Source of the DNA: Deminuibacter soli
GTDB lineage: Bacteria; Bacteroidota; Bacteroidia; Chitinophagales; Chitinophagaceae
Assembly: GCF_003412455.1 (NCBI RefSeq)
Contig: NZ_QTJU01000007.1
Span: 186,001-250,000, forward strand
DNA: 64,000 nucleotides
Direction of reading: 5' to 3'
Both the position numbers and the translations under genes were made by a program. Below are positions 27,348 through 37,026 of this stretch, one piece after another. The number at the start of each line of letters is the position of its first letter. Positions within the stretch are counted from its first letter, which is position 1. The notes beneath the pieces are model-generated. The model saw only the letters and a list, made by a program, of their open reading frames with translations, was not told where the DNA came from and ran no database searches.

Positions 27348-30248
27348 ATGAAAAAAATCTTTCTGGTTTTATTGCTGCTGACCAGTATGGCCAGGGCAGC
27401 CGATACCACCGTAATTATAAACAGGCTTAGCCCCATACCTGTTGAGCGGGCAACCACCGGCGGACGGCTGAACCTTGGTGGCACCTGGCAGTTCAATGCC
27501 GCGCCTGCAGATAATGCAGGCCACGATGAACGTGTAAAGAACGAAGGCAAACCGATACAGGTTCCCGGAGAATGGGTCATGCAGGGTTTTAAGGTGCAGC
27601 CGGGTGCGTGGGCGGCCTACTGGCGCGACTTTACTGTGCCGGCCAACTGGGCGGGGCAGCGTATAAAATTGAGATGCGACGCGATTTACAGTGTGTGTGA
27701 GCTGTTCATGAATGGCAAAAAAATAGGAGAACACCTGGGTGGGTTTACACCCTTTGAAATCGATGTGACAGGCGCTGCAACGCCCGGTCGTAGCGTACAA
27801 CTGGTAATCCGGGTGAAAAATGAAAGCATTGCAGATTCCCTGGCCAGCGGCTCGCAATATGCGGTGCATCCGCTGGGTGGCATTACACGTAAAATCTACC
27901 TGGTAGCAATGCCTGCGCTCAATGTTTCCATGTTCCACGCGGCCATCACGTTTGATACGAGTTATAAAGATGCCGTACTGCATACAGAGGTGGAAATAGC
28001 CAATGAATCTTCCAAAGACATAACAGATGCATCCTTGCTCTTCGAGTTACTGGCGCCCGGCACCGGTGCGCCTGTATTTTCCAAAAAGGTGGCACTAACG
28101 AAGATTGCCGGCCATGCAGCGCCGCATCGCGAGACTTTTGCATTCCCGGTTGCAGCGCCTGTTAAATGGGATCCCGAGCACCCGCGTCTTTACACCTACC
28201 GGCTGTCAGTAAGTTCTTCCCAGGGCAGCGAGACCGTGCAACGTATGATTGGCTTTCGCCAGATTGAAATACGCGGCAACAGGGTCTTTGTCAATAACCA
28301 ACCCATTAAATTGCGGGGAGCCTGCCGCCATGAAATAGACCCCGTGCATGGGCGTGTGTTAACGGGCGATGATTGGGTGCGGGATGTAAAGTTGTTTATG
28401 GAAGAAAACGTCAACTACATCCGCACATCTCACTATCCTCCACCGGAAGAATTTGTACATGCCTGCGACAGCCTGGGCATGTTTTTGGAGGTGGAAGCAC
28501 CCTTCTGCTGGGCAGATGGCACAACAGTGCCGGCAGCGCAGTACCAGGCAGCCATCATTGCCCCAACACTGGACATGGTGAACTTTTTCAAATCTGACCC
28601 GGCGGTGCTGGATTGGTCTATTGCCAATGAATCGCAGGACGCTTATGATGCCTATTTTAAACGTTCGGCGGCACTGGTACGGGTACTGGATTCAACCAGG
28701 CCACGGGTGTATAACCAATACGGTGAAGAGGCCGACAACAAAGAACTGGAGTTTGCCAATTTCCACTACCCGGGACCGGGTGGTCCTGGCAAGTATCATG
28801 ATAACAGCCGCCCGGTGGTGTTTAACGAATATGCACACCTCAATGCCTATAACCGCCTGGAGCTGGCAACCGATCCCGGTGTCAGGGATGCCTGGGGCAT
28901 TGGTTTTAAAAACATGTGGGAAAAAATGTATGCCGCGCCTGCCATCCTGGGTGGTTGTATCTGGGCAGGTATCGATGATACGTTTATTTTACCGGATGGT
29001 GCGATGGTGGGTTATGGTAGTTGGGGGCCTATTGACGACTGGCGTCGCAGGAAGCCGGAATTCTGGCATGTGAAAAAAACATATTCGCCGGTGCAGATAC
29101 GGCTGGCCGGTAACTACCGTGACGGTATGATCAGGCTCGTGGTAGAAAACCGGATGTTGTTTTCCAACTTAAGCGAGTGTACCCTGTCCTGGCATATAGG
29201 CCATGCAGGAGAACGCTTGCATCCATCCATTGCGCAGCGCCAGACCGACACGGTAACCCTGGCGGTAAACCAACCGCTGCGCGCAACCGATACATTGTAT
29301 TTGGATGTGTGGGATGGCCGGCAGGTGTTAATAGACCAGTATGCATTTGCAGTAGTGCCTGCGGTAACCACTGCCGGTAAACCTGCTCCTGCTGCGTCAA
29401 AGATCACTTACCAGGAAAGTGACGGGCAGCTCTCGGCCAGTTGGCCCAAAGCCAAACTGCAGGTGGATAAACAAACTGGCGCCATACAACTTATACCCGC
29501 AGGATCAGCAAATGCGGTGATCAGCTTCGCGAACCTGCTATTACTACCGCTCAATCCGGAAGGGCGGGGCACACAAATGACAGGGACAACGCAGGACTTT
29601 CCGTTATTCAGCGATGTATGTACTGACCATGTGGTTAGTCACTTGTCCTATCAGGCAACAGCCAGCCAATTGACAATAGACGTGCAGGATGATTATAAAA
29701 CAGCGGGGGGCTTTACGCAGTATACCTTTAAGGCCGACGGGCATGTGCTTATTCATTACCGCTATACCGTAAAGCAGGACATCAATCCCCGTCAATGGGG
29801 CCTGGTACTATCGCTGCAGGGCGGTTTTGATCAACTGGACTGGCAGCGGAAAGGACTATGGAATTATTACCCGCCCGATCACATCGGCCGACTGGAAGGC
29901 AGTGCCCGCGCCATTTCAAATGCGGTAATCAGCGGCCCGGCCGGCCCGGCAGTACAGCCATCCTGGCCCTGGAACATAGACCGGAATGAAGCGGGCACCA
30001 ATGATTTCCGTTCTACAAAAATGTATATTACCAGTGCTGCGCTTTCCAACGGTAAAGCCACTGTACAAATACACAGCAATGGCGCGCAAAGTGTGCGGGC
30101 GTGGAAGCAACAGCCAATAACGCAGCTATTAATTGCGGGCTATAGCAACCTGGGAGATGAACGTTTTTTCAGGGGCCATGCTGAAAAATTTGATCGCCCC
30201 TTAAAACAGGGTGATATTATTGAAGACACCATTGAATTATCGTTATAA
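27348..30248 (+). CDS. Glycoside hydrolase family 2, beta-galactosidase-like (copy 2)
   Basis: A 966-residue paralogue of the preceding gene. The start is the ATG at 27348, giving a clear signal peptide (MKKIFLVLLLLTSMARAADT). Domain order matches copy 1. The acid/base is Glu428 in WSIANES and the nucleophile is Glu494 in VVFNEYAH. The two copies share motifs such as EWxMQGF, DSLGMF, RTSHYPP and TNDFRSTK, but differ around the active-site loop (CWIQHG versus CWADGT), so they probably recognise different positions or linkages in one glycan. Tandem duplication followed by divergence is the simplest explanation. Confidence 0.9.
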   Translation: MKKIFLVLLLLTSMARAADTTVIINRLSPIPVERATTGGRLNLGGTWQFNAAPADNAGHDERVKNEGKPIQVPGEWVMQGFKVQPGAWAAYWRDFTVPANWAGQRIKLRCDAIYSVCELFMNGKKIGEHLGGFTPFEIDVTGAATPGRSVQLVIRVKNESIADSLASGSQYAVHPLGGITRKIYLVAMPALNVSMFHAAITFDTSYKDAVLHTEVEIANESSKDITDASLLFELLAPGTGAPVFSKKVALTKIAGHAAPHRETFAFPVAAPVKWDPEHPRLYTYRLSVSSSQGSETVQRMIGFRQIEIRGNRVFVNNQPIKLRGACRHEIDPVHGRVLTGDDWVRDVKLFMEENVNYIRTSHYPPPEEFVHACDSLGMFLEVEAPFCWADGTTVPAAQYQAAIIAPTLDMVNFFKSDPAVLDWSIANESQDAYDAYFKRSAALVRVLDSTRPRVYNQYGEEADNKELEFANFHYPGPGGPGKYHDNSRPVVFNEYAHLNAYNRLELATDPGVRDAWGIGFKNMWEKMYAAPAILGGCIWAGIDDTFILPDGAMVGYGSWGPIDDWRRRKPEFWHVKKTYSPVQIRLAGNYRDGMIRLVVENRMLFSNLSECTLSWHIGHAGERLHPSIAQRQTDTVTLAVNQPLRATDTLYLDVWDGRQVLIDQYAFAVVPAVTTAGKPAPAASKITYQESDGQLSASWPKAKLQVDKQTGAIQLIPAGSANAVISFANLLLLPLNPEGRGTQMTGTTQDFPLFSDVCTDHVVSHLSYQATASQLTIDVQDDYKTAGGFTQYTFKADGHVLIHYRYTVKQDINPRQWGLVLSLQGGFDQLDWQRKGLWNYYPPDHIGRLEGSARAISNAVISGPAGPAVQPSWPWNIDRNEAGTNDFRSTKMYITSAALSNGKATVQIHSNGAQSVRAWKQQPITQLLIAGYSNLGDERFFRGHAEKFDRPLKQGDIIEDTIELSL

Positions 30249-30275
30249 TAATACCAAACGGCAAAACAACATATT

Positions 30276-31442
30276 ATGAAGATAACGGAAGTAAAAGTGT
30301 GGTTGGTAGAGGGCGTAAAGTATAACTGGACCATGCTCAAGATCTTTACTGATACAGGGCATACAGGCATAGGTGAAGCCACGAACTGGCCAGGCAGCCC
30401 CATTGTATTGGAAGCTGCGCGGCATGTAGGACAACGTATTATTGGGTTAGATCCGATGAAAACGGACTTTATCTGGACCAAGTTATACCGGGACTTAAAC
30501 TGGGTGGGGCCTTACGGCGCCAGCATGTGCGCTATCAGCGGCATTGACATGGCTTTGCTGGATCTGAAAGCCAAGGTGCTGGGCGTACCGTGTTATGAGT
30601 TGTTGGGTGGCGCTTTCCGTACGCAAATCCAGCTTTACGCCAATTATTGGTTTACAGGCGGCGGCCATAACGAAACCGATTATGCTGCGCAGGCAAAGAA
30701 GGTAAAGGCAGCCGGTTTTACCGGGTTAAAGTTCGACCCGTTTGCACATACCAATTATTTATACGGAGAAGATCTTTCGCATAACCTGGGCTTAACCCCG
30801 GCGCAGCAGGACGTTGCTTTTGCAGTGAGCAAAGCGGTGCGGGAGGCAGTTGGACCTGATTTTGATATCATGATCGAAACCCATGCGATGCTGAACTATG
30901 GGGTAGCCGTAAAAATGGCCCAGCGACTGGCCGAACTCAATATCACCTGGTATGAAGAACCGGCTGGCCCGGAGAGTGCCGATACGCTGCGTGCTATGCG
31001 CGAGCGTTTACCCTCCAATGTTTCCATTTGCGTGGGTGAGCGCCACTATACCAGGCATGGCATACGCCCGCTGCTGGAAAAACATGTCTGCGATATTATG
31101 ATGCCGGATATCACGCGATGCGGCGGCCCTTCGGAAATGAAACGCATGGCAACCATGATGGAAGCCTACAACGTACTGCTGGCGCCGCATAACCCCAATG
31201 GTCCCTTATCTACCTTGGCCTCCGCGCATGTTTGTGCCACGGTGCCCAACTTCTTCCGGCAGGAATTTATGTTTACAGATGTTCCCTGGCGGGATGAAGT
31301 AATTACCCATCCTATTGCGGAAATGATCAACGATGGTCACCTGCATTTGTCAGACCGGCCAGGGCTGGGTGTAGACCTGGTAGAAGCTGAAATGGAAAAG
31401 CACCCGGGGGTGGTAGCTTTCCGGCCGGGATTCTATGTGTAG
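30276..31442 (+). CDS. Mandelate racemase/muconate lactonizing family sugar-acid dehydratase (enolase superfamily)
   Basis: A 388-residue cytoplasmic enzyme. The N-terminal capping domain (about 1-120) is followed by an (alpha/beta)7-beta barrel. Expected metal ligands are Glu201 (IMIETHA), Glu227 or Glu228 (WYEEPAGPE) and Glu255 (VGERHY). His203 and His305 (APHNPNGP) are candidate base and acid, and a catalytic Lys is plausible in GLKFDPF. The layout fits acid-sugar dehydratases of the mandelate racemase subgroup (galactonate, fuconate, gluconate). Between glycosidases and an SDR, it probably dehydrates an aldonic acid to a 2-keto-3-deoxy acid. The exact substrate cannot be read from sequence. 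Confidence 0.9.
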   Translation: MKITEVKVWLVEGVKYNWTMLKIFTDTGHTGIGEATNWPGSPIVLEAARHVGQRIIGLDPMKTDFIWTKLYRDLNWVGPYGASMCAISGIDMALLDLKAKVLGVPCYELLGGAFRTQIQLYANYWFTGGGHNETDYAAQAKKVKAAGFTGLKFDPFAHTNYLYGEDLSHNLGLTPAQQDVAFAVSKAVREAVGPDFDIMIETHAMLNYGVAVKMAQRLAELNITWYEEPAGPESADTLRAMRERLPSNVSICVGERHYTRHGIRPLLEKHVCDIMMPDITRCGGPSEMKRMATMMEAYNVLLAPHNPNGPLSTLASAHVCATVPNFFRQEFMFTDVPWRDEVITHPIAEMINDGHLHLSDRPGLGVDLVEAEMEKHPGVVAFRPGFYV

Positions 31443-31512
31443 GCGTACCGGCAATAAAAAAGAAGATATTGCGGGATAACTTTATCATAAAAAAGACCAG
31501 GAACACACGCAT

Positions 31513-32289
31513 ATGTTCACGATAGACCTAAGCGGAAAAGTTGTATTGATCAGCGGCGCCGGCGCCGGCATTGGCCTGGGCATTGCCCGCCAGATGGCCC
31601 TTGCCGGCGCTACAGTGTGCGGTGCAGACCTTCACCCGGCGCCCGGCGCATTTGCAGCCGTATTGCAGATAACCGGCACCACGGGCTGTTACACCTGTTG
31701 TGATGTAACCAGTACAGCAGACCTGCAGCGATGGATTGATACAGTCGCCGAACAGTTTGGCCGTATAGATATTTTGGTATCCAATGCAGGCGCCAACGTT
31801 TTTACAGGGGCCGCCGAAAGTTCAGAAGAAGACTGGCAACGCAACATAGATCTGAACCTCAAAGCACACTGGCAACTGGCCAGGTTGTGTAAGCCATGGC
31901 TCGAGCAACAGCAGGGCGTGATTATACTGGTTACTTCCAACCATGCTTTCCAGTCCATACCGGGCTGTTTCCCTTACGATGTAGCCAAGACTGCATTAAC
32001 AGGGCTGGTCAGAAGCCTGGCCGTGGAATGGGCGCCGCAGGTACGCACCGTAGGTATTGCGCCGGGCTTTATTGATACACCGGGTAATCAGCAATGGTTT
32101 GATGGCTTTGCAGATCCTGCGCAGGAGCGGCAGCGTACCATCGGTTTACACCCGGTTGGAAAGATCGGGACGACCGAAGAAATCGGCGGCTGGTGCGTAT
32201 TTCTCAGCAGCCCGTATGCTGGTTTTGCCGCCGGTGTTACTTACCTGGTGGACGGGGGCAGGAGCGCGCTGATGCAAACCCGGGGTTAG
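31513..32289 (+). CDS. SDR family sugar dehydrogenase (probable)
   Basis: A 258-residue classical SDR. It has SGAGAGIGLGIARQM, an Asp at the end of beta-2 (VCGADLH) that favours NAD over NADP, SNAGANVF, the catalytic Ser in ILVTSNHAF, and YDVAKTALTGL. Typical of L-fucose, L-rhamnose or D-galactose 1-dehydrogenases and related sugar or sugar-acid dehydrogenases. The intervals to its neighbours (70 and 42 bp) suggest one operon with the dehydratase and glycosidases. With the SMP-30 lactonase, dehydratase and RraA-fold aldolase it completes an oxidative non-phosphorylated pathway (inference). Confidence 0.88.
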   Translation: MFTIDLSGKVVLISGAGAGIGLGIARQMALAGATVCGADLHPAPGAFAAVLQITGTTGCYTCCDVTSTADLQRWIDTVAEQFGRIDILVSNAGANVFTGAAESSEEDWQRNIDLNLKAHWQLARLCKPWLEQQQGVIILVTSNHAFQSIPGCFPYDVAKTALTGLVRSLAVEWAPQVRTVGIAPGFIDTPGNQQWFDGFADPAQERQRTIGLHPVGKIGTTEEIGGWCVFLSSPYAGFAAGVTYLVDGGRSALMQTRG

Positions 32290-32331
32290 CCTCATCCTCC
32301 TGTTTAATGGGACGATTAATTGAGTAACCAT

Positions 32332-33678
32332 ATGAACCAAAATAGAACCCGGCTAAGGCCGCCTGTAAAGTCGGTGCAGCTATTTTTTTTCTTGTTGTGC
32401 AGTCTCGTATTATACAGCGGAAAGCTGCAGGCACAGTCCGCACAACAGCGCGCACTGGCGCAAACCATCTTGTCAGACAAGCGGCTTGACACCGTGTATG
32501 CAAAGGCCGTACAACTGCTGGCAAAAGGCTTTGCCGCCGGTGACGGTTATCCGCAGGTATGGATACGTGACCTGAACACATTTATTGAAACTTCCTGCCA
32601 GGTATACGACAAAGCCATCATCCGGGAAAGCCTGGTTACCTTCCTGCGCCTGCAGCAGCCCAACGGGGAGATTGTAGATGGTTATGTACGCAAAGGGCAT
32701 GTAACCTGGAATGATCCCAACATCTACACTTCGGCCATCGATACCACGCATGTGGGTTTCAAAAATACCGTGGAAACAGACCAGGAAACTTCGCTCATCC
32801 AGGCGATTGCCAAATACATACGTACGACCGGTGACCATAGCATTTTGTCGGAACCGGTGGATGGCAAAACCGTATTGCAACGGCTGGAACTGGCAGTTGA
32901 ATACCTGCTGAAAGAACGTTATGCACCTCGCTACGGCCTGCTGAAAGGCGCCACCACGCAGGATTGGGGCGATGTACAAATTGAAGGCGGCGCCGTGGTT
33001 GATATAGATTCCAATACCCATTGGTGTGTAGATCCCTATGACAACGCGATGTTTGTTATTGCATTAAAAGATCTTCAAACGTTTTATCCGGCGGGTGCGG
33101 TGCAGCAGCGTTGGGAAAAACTTGAGGTTGCAACAGCGGCCAATATCCGCAAATACTTGTGGGATGATACTCATCACAAGCTGATTCCACACCGGTACCT
33201 GGCCGCTTCCCCGATGCCCAAAGGCTTTGATGAGAACAAGATCTTTTACCATGGCGCTACGGCTATTGCTATAGAAGCAGGGCTGCTATCAATGGCAGAA
33301 ATCAAGTCAGCAAACACCCGGATGCTGGACGATGTTAAGCAGGCAAATGCCCAATCTATCGGGCTCACCCTGTATCCACCATATCCTGAAAACACTTATC
33401 CTTCCTCCACTGTCAACAAAGCTTATGAGTACCAGAATGGCGGCGACTGGACCTGGTTTGGCGCCCGGATGATTCAACAGTTGGTACGCTATGGTTACGT
33501 AGGGGAGGCTTGGCAGGAACTACAGCCGATGCTCACCCGAGTGCTTGCCGATGATACCTTCTACGAGTGGTATACGCCAGGTGGCCAGAGGCGCGGCTCG
33601 GCAGCGTTCAAAGGCTCCGCAGGTACTTTGGCCAAGGCCATTGCGTTGCTAAGGGCCTGGGCAAGGCAACAATCTTAA
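32332..33678 (+). CDS. Secreted (alpha/alpha)6-barrel glycosidase, amylo-alpha-1,6-glucosidase/GH63-like
   Basis: A 448-residue exported protein. The start is the ATG at 32332; signal sequence VKSVQLFFFLLCSLVLYSGK ending LQAQ. The body is all-helical, with motifs recalling six-hairpin glycosidases: WIRDLNTFIET near the N-terminus, VETDQETSLIQAIAKY, TTQDWGDVQ, DPYDNAMFVIAL, and near the end YEYQNGGDWTWFGARM. Asp and Glu in these motifs are candidate catalytic residues. GH63/GH133-type or MGH1-like enzymes share this architecture. It is unusually short for GH63, so a new or unclassified family is possible. It lies between the SDR and GH95 genes. Confidence 0.7.
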   Translation: MNQNRTRLRPPVKSVQLFFFLLCSLVLYSGKLQAQSAQQRALAQTILSDKRLDTVYAKAVQLLAKGFAAGDGYPQVWIRDLNTFIETSCQVYDKAIIRESLVTFLRLQQPNGEIVDGYVRKGHVTWNDPNIYTSAIDTTHVGFKNTVETDQETSLIQAIAKYIRTTGDHSILSEPVDGKTVLQRLELAVEYLLKERYAPRYGLLKGATTQDWGDVQIEGGAVVDIDSNTHWCVDPYDNAMFVIALKDLQTFYPAGAVQQRWEKLEVATAANIRKYLWDDTHHKLIPHRYLAASPMPKGFDENKIFYHGATAIAIEAGLLSMAEIKSANTRMLDDVKQANAQSIGLTLYPPYPENTYPSSTVNKAYEYQNGGDWTWFGARMIQQLVRYGYVGEAWQELQPMLTRVLADDTFYEWYTPGGQRRGSAAFKGSAGTLAKAIALLRAWARQQS

Positions 33679-33748
33679 AGTGCCGCCAGGCAGGCCATCA
33701 TTTATCACACAGGTGTATGGAGTGCCTGGCTGCTGAAAATAAATAGTT

Positions 33749-36013
33749 ATGAGAAAACATCTATTCGTTAATATCCTCGCGCTGCTGCAGTGTACAGCAT
33801 TACTCGCCCAGGTACCCGGGCGCCATAACCTTTCCTTTACGCAACTGGCCAAACGGTGGGATGAAGCAATGCCTTTGGGCAATGGGTTACTGGGCGTGCT
33901 GGTTTGGGAAAAGGGAGGCAATATGCGACTGTCGCTGGACAGGGCTGATCTTTGGGATGAGCGAAAAGCATTTGACCTCAACAAATTAAATTTTCGTAAG
34001 GTTGAAGATAAAGTAAAGCAAAACCAATACGCCGACATCCAACAGGTAGGCGACGCGCCTTACGATGAGATTCCTTATCCCACCAAATTGCCTGCCGCCG
34101 CACTTGAACTGGACACCAAAGCCTGGGGGAACGTGGTTTCCAGTACCCTGGATATAAACACGGCGCTTAACACCATCCATTTTACAAGCGGTGTAGTGTT
34201 TACCACATATGTTCATGCAACCAGGCCTTACGGGCGTTTCCTGATCGCACACCTGCCCGGGAACCACCAAGGAAATGTGATACCGCGGCTGGTGATGCAC
34301 CGTTATGCGACGGATGGCAAGCAGCCGGTGTCAGATAATACACATGCCGGGGAGGGATTGTCCAGCCTGGGCTACCAGCAAGGCCAGGTCACCACGACAG
34401 ATAGTACCAGCCTGTATCATCAACCCACCAATGACGGGCGTTTCTATGAAGTGTTGGTTAAGTGGAAACGCATAGGCGAAGATACCCTCGCAGGCTGCTG
34501 GACCATTTCCAATAACACCACAGTTATGCAGGATATATCCGCAGCGGATAAGGGCGATGATTGGACAACCCATATCGCCTGGTGGAAGCAGTTTTGGGCG
34601 CAATCAGCCATCGCGCTTCCCGATTCTGTGCTGGAAAGGCAATATTATTTGGAACAGTATAAGCTGGGTTGCGTGGCCCGCACGGGTGCGCCGGCCATTA
34701 CCTTACAGGCGATCTGGACGGCTGATAACGGCAGCCTGCCGCCCTGGAAAGGCGACTTCCACAACGACCTGAATACGCAACTGAGTTACTGGCCCGCTTA
34801 TACCGCCAACCATTTAACGCAGGCCGCTACCTATACGGACTGGTTGTGGAAGATAAAGCCGAACAACGAAAAGTTTACGCGGCAATATTTTGAAGTAAAT
34901 GGCCTTAACGTGCCGGGTGTTGTAACCTTAAGCGGTGACCCGATGGGCGGCTGGATACAATATTCGCTGTCACCCACATTGGGCGCCTGGTGTGCACAAC
35001 ATTTTTACTGGCAATGGCGCTACTCCATGGATAGCGCATTTTTAAAATCCAGGGCCTATCCTTATATCAAAGGTGTAGCGCAGTACCTGGAAGCTGTTAC
35101 CCGCCTGCAGCACGGCCAAAGAAAGCTGCCCCTGAGCTCAAGCCCTGAGTACCGCGACAACGCCCGGGATGCCTGGTTCACAGACTGGACCAATTTTGAC
35201 CTGTCACTCACCAGGTTCCTGTTTACAGCAGCAGCCGACGTAAGTGAAAGTATGGGCAAGCCTGCTGAAGCGAAACACTGGCGTGAGATCTTGCAACAGG
35301 TGCCCCAGCTTGCAACAACAGCGAAAGGACTATCTATTGCACCGGGATTAGAACAGGTAGCTTCGCACCGGCATATGTCTCCCTATATGGCCATTTATCC
35401 ACTGGGGCTACTGGATGAAAACAAGGCAGCGGACAAATGGATTATCGATAGCACCCTGCAACACCTGGCAAGCCTGGGTACCCGGGAATGGTGCGGCTAT
35501 TCATTCAGCTGGATGGCTTGTTTATATGCGCGGGCATACCAGGCCGATAGTGCTGTAAAGCAACTGCAAATATTTGCCACGCATTTCTGTTCTCCCAATA
35601 GCTTTCACCTCAATGGTGATCAGCAGGGCGGTGTATATTCCGGCTACACCTACCGGCCCTTTACGCTGGAGGGTAATTTTGCATTCGCACAGGGTGTGCA
35701 GGAGCTGCTGCTGCAAAGCCGCAGGGGCTACCTGCAGGTGTTCCCTGCTGTTCCATCCGGTTGGAAAAATGTCTCCTTTACCCGGCTGCGTGGAGAAGGC
35801 GCATTTTTGGTGAGCGCCAGCAAAACGGATGGCGTTACCCGGTCGGTTACAGTAGCGGCGGAACAGAACGGGACACTTCGCATACGGCTGCCATTTGAGC
35901 ATTGGCGCATCCGGCAATTAGCGGGTGAGCGGGTAAAAAAAGAAGGGCCGGGCATTGGCTCCGTGTACCTGCACAAGGGAGAAACCGTCGTATTCGAAAG
36001 CGCAGAGAACTGA
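33749..36013 (+). CDS. Glycoside hydrolase family 95-like (alpha-L-fucosidase/alpha-L-galactosidase family)
   Basis: A 754-residue secreted protein; signal peptide from the ATG at 33749 ending LLAQ. The N-terminal beta domain has MPLGNGLLGVLVWEKGGN and LSLDRADLWDER. The central (alpha/alpha)6 barrel has DFHNDLNTQLSYWPAYTANH, corresponding to the INxQMNYWP motif of GH95, then SSSPEYRDN holding the likely acid. The C-terminal sandwich starts after VFPAVPSGW. Where classical GH95 has an Asp in DGNFG, this protein has Glu641 in LEGNFAFAQG. The enzyme is therefore a diverged GH95 whose linkage preference may differ. An inverting alpha-L-fucosyl or alpha-L-galactosyl hydrolase would fit the cluster. 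Confidence 0.82.
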   Translation: MRKHLFVNILALLQCTALLAQVPGRHNLSFTQLAKRWDEAMPLGNGLLGVLVWEKGGNMRLSLDRADLWDERKAFDLNKLNFRKVEDKVKQNQYADIQQVGDAPYDEIPYPTKLPAAALELDTKAWGNVVSSTLDINTALNTIHFTSGVVFTTYVHATRPYGRFLIAHLPGNHQGNVIPRLVMHRYATDGKQPVSDNTHAGEGLSSLGYQQGQVTTTDSTSLYHQPTNDGRFYEVLVKWKRIGEDTLAGCWTISNNTTVMQDISAADKGDDWTTHIAWWKQFWAQSAIALPDSVLERQYYLEQYKLGCVARTGAPAITLQAIWTADNGSLPPWKGDFHNDLNTQLSYWPAYTANHLTQAATYTDWLWKIKPNNEKFTRQYFEVNGLNVPGVVTLSGDPMGGWIQYSLSPTLGAWCAQHFYWQWRYSMDSAFLKSRAYPYIKGVAQYLEAVTRLQHGQRKLPLSSSPEYRDNARDAWFTDWTNFDLSLTRFLFTAAADVSESMGKPAEAKHWREILQQVPQLATTAKGLSIAPGLEQVASHRHMSPYMAIYPLGLLDENKAADKWIIDSTLQHLASLGTREWCGYSFSWMACLYARAYQADSAVKQLQIFATHFCSPNSFHLNGDQQGGVYSGYTYRPFTLEGNFAFAQGVQELLLQSRRGYLQVFPAVPSGWKNVSFTRLRGEGAFLVSASKTDGVTRSVTVAAEQNGTLRIRLPFEHWRIRQLAGERVKKEGPGIGSVYLHKGETVVFESAEN

Positions 36014-36096
36014 TCGTTGTCATTGCAGGCAACATAGTATATGCTGTTTTACACCATTGGCATGAATATTTGATTTTTCATTTTCAATTCATTTTA

Positions 36097-37026
36097 ATGA
36101 TTCACTGGAATGCCGCGCAATTGCTTCCCAGGCGTCTGCAATTAGGGGAAGGCGGTTATTGGGATGCCGCCAGGCAAAAGCTTTTATATGTAGATATCGT
36201 GGCAGGGGTCGTAGAATGTTATGATCCGCTGTCGGGCAACATAAGAACATGGAACGTGGGAAAAATGGTAAGCGCCGTAATTCCCACTGCAGATGATCAG
36301 CTACTGCTGGCAGTACAGGGAGAAATTGTACGCATGGATCCTATATCCGGCACGTGCCGGTTGATCTGCGAGATAGAGCCTGGCATACCTGCAAACCGTT
36401 GTAATGATGGCAAATGCGATGCCCACGGCCGGCTATGGATAGGTACAATGGATGTAAATGCAGCTGCCCACGCTGGTGCATTGTACCGCATACAGGATGG
36501 ACAGGTTTCAAAAATGCTGGAGCACATCAGCATCTCCAACGGGTTGTGCTGGTCTGCGGATAACAAAACCCTGTATTACATAGATTCTTACGAATATGCA
36601 GTGCGTGCTTATGATTTTAACCTGGAAACGGGCATGCTTTCGAATAAAAGGATGGTAGTCAAAATGACCGAGCAGGGTGTTTTGCCAGATGGAATGTGTA
36701 TTGATGAAGAAGGTATGCTATGGGTGGCAATATGGGGCGGCGGCTGTGTTAACCGGTATAATCCTGCCACCGGTGCAATAATCGGCAAGGTGAAAGTAGA
36801 GGCGCCTAATGTAACCAGCTGTGTATTTGGCGGCGCCACCATGCAACGCCTTTTTATTACGACCGCGCGGCAGGGGCTGTTCGATATCGAGTTGGAAATG
36901 TATCCGCAAAGTGGTTCCATTTTTTATGTTGACTTACCGGTAAAAGGCCTTCCGGGCCATGTTTATGGACAAGTGAAAAAAACATCAAACAGCCATGACG
37001 AAATGAACGACCATGCTACAGCGTAG
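36097..37026 (+). CDS. SMP-30/gluconolactonase/regucalcin family sugar lactonase
   Basis: A 309-residue six-bladed propeller enzyme without signal peptide. The ATG at 36097 is used in preference to the upstream TTG at 36070. Metal-site motifs are complete: LGEGGYWD (Glu), NRCNDGKCDAHGRLWIGTMD (Asn), ISNGLCWSADNKTLYYIDS (Asn), and LPDGMCIDEEGMLWVA (Asp). It hydrolyses aldono-lactones to aldonic acids after a sugar dehydrogenase step. Last gene of the operon; its 3' end overlaps the convergent AraC gene by 11 bp. Confidence 0.92.
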   Translation: MIHWNAAQLLPRRLQLGEGGYWDAARQKLLYVDIVAGVVECYDPLSGNIRTWNVGKMVSAVIPTADDQLLLAVQGEIVRMDPISGTCRLICEIEPGIPANRCNDGKCDAHGRLWIGTMDVNAAAHAGALYRIQDGQVSKMLEHISISNGLCWSADNKTLYYIDSYEYAVRAYDFNLETGMLSNKRMVVKMTEQGVLPDGMCIDEEGMLWVAIWGGGCVNRYNPATGAIIGKVKVEAPNVTSCVFGGATMQRLFITTARQGLFDIELEMYPQSGSIFYVDLPVKGLPGHVYGQVKKTSNSHDEMNDHATA

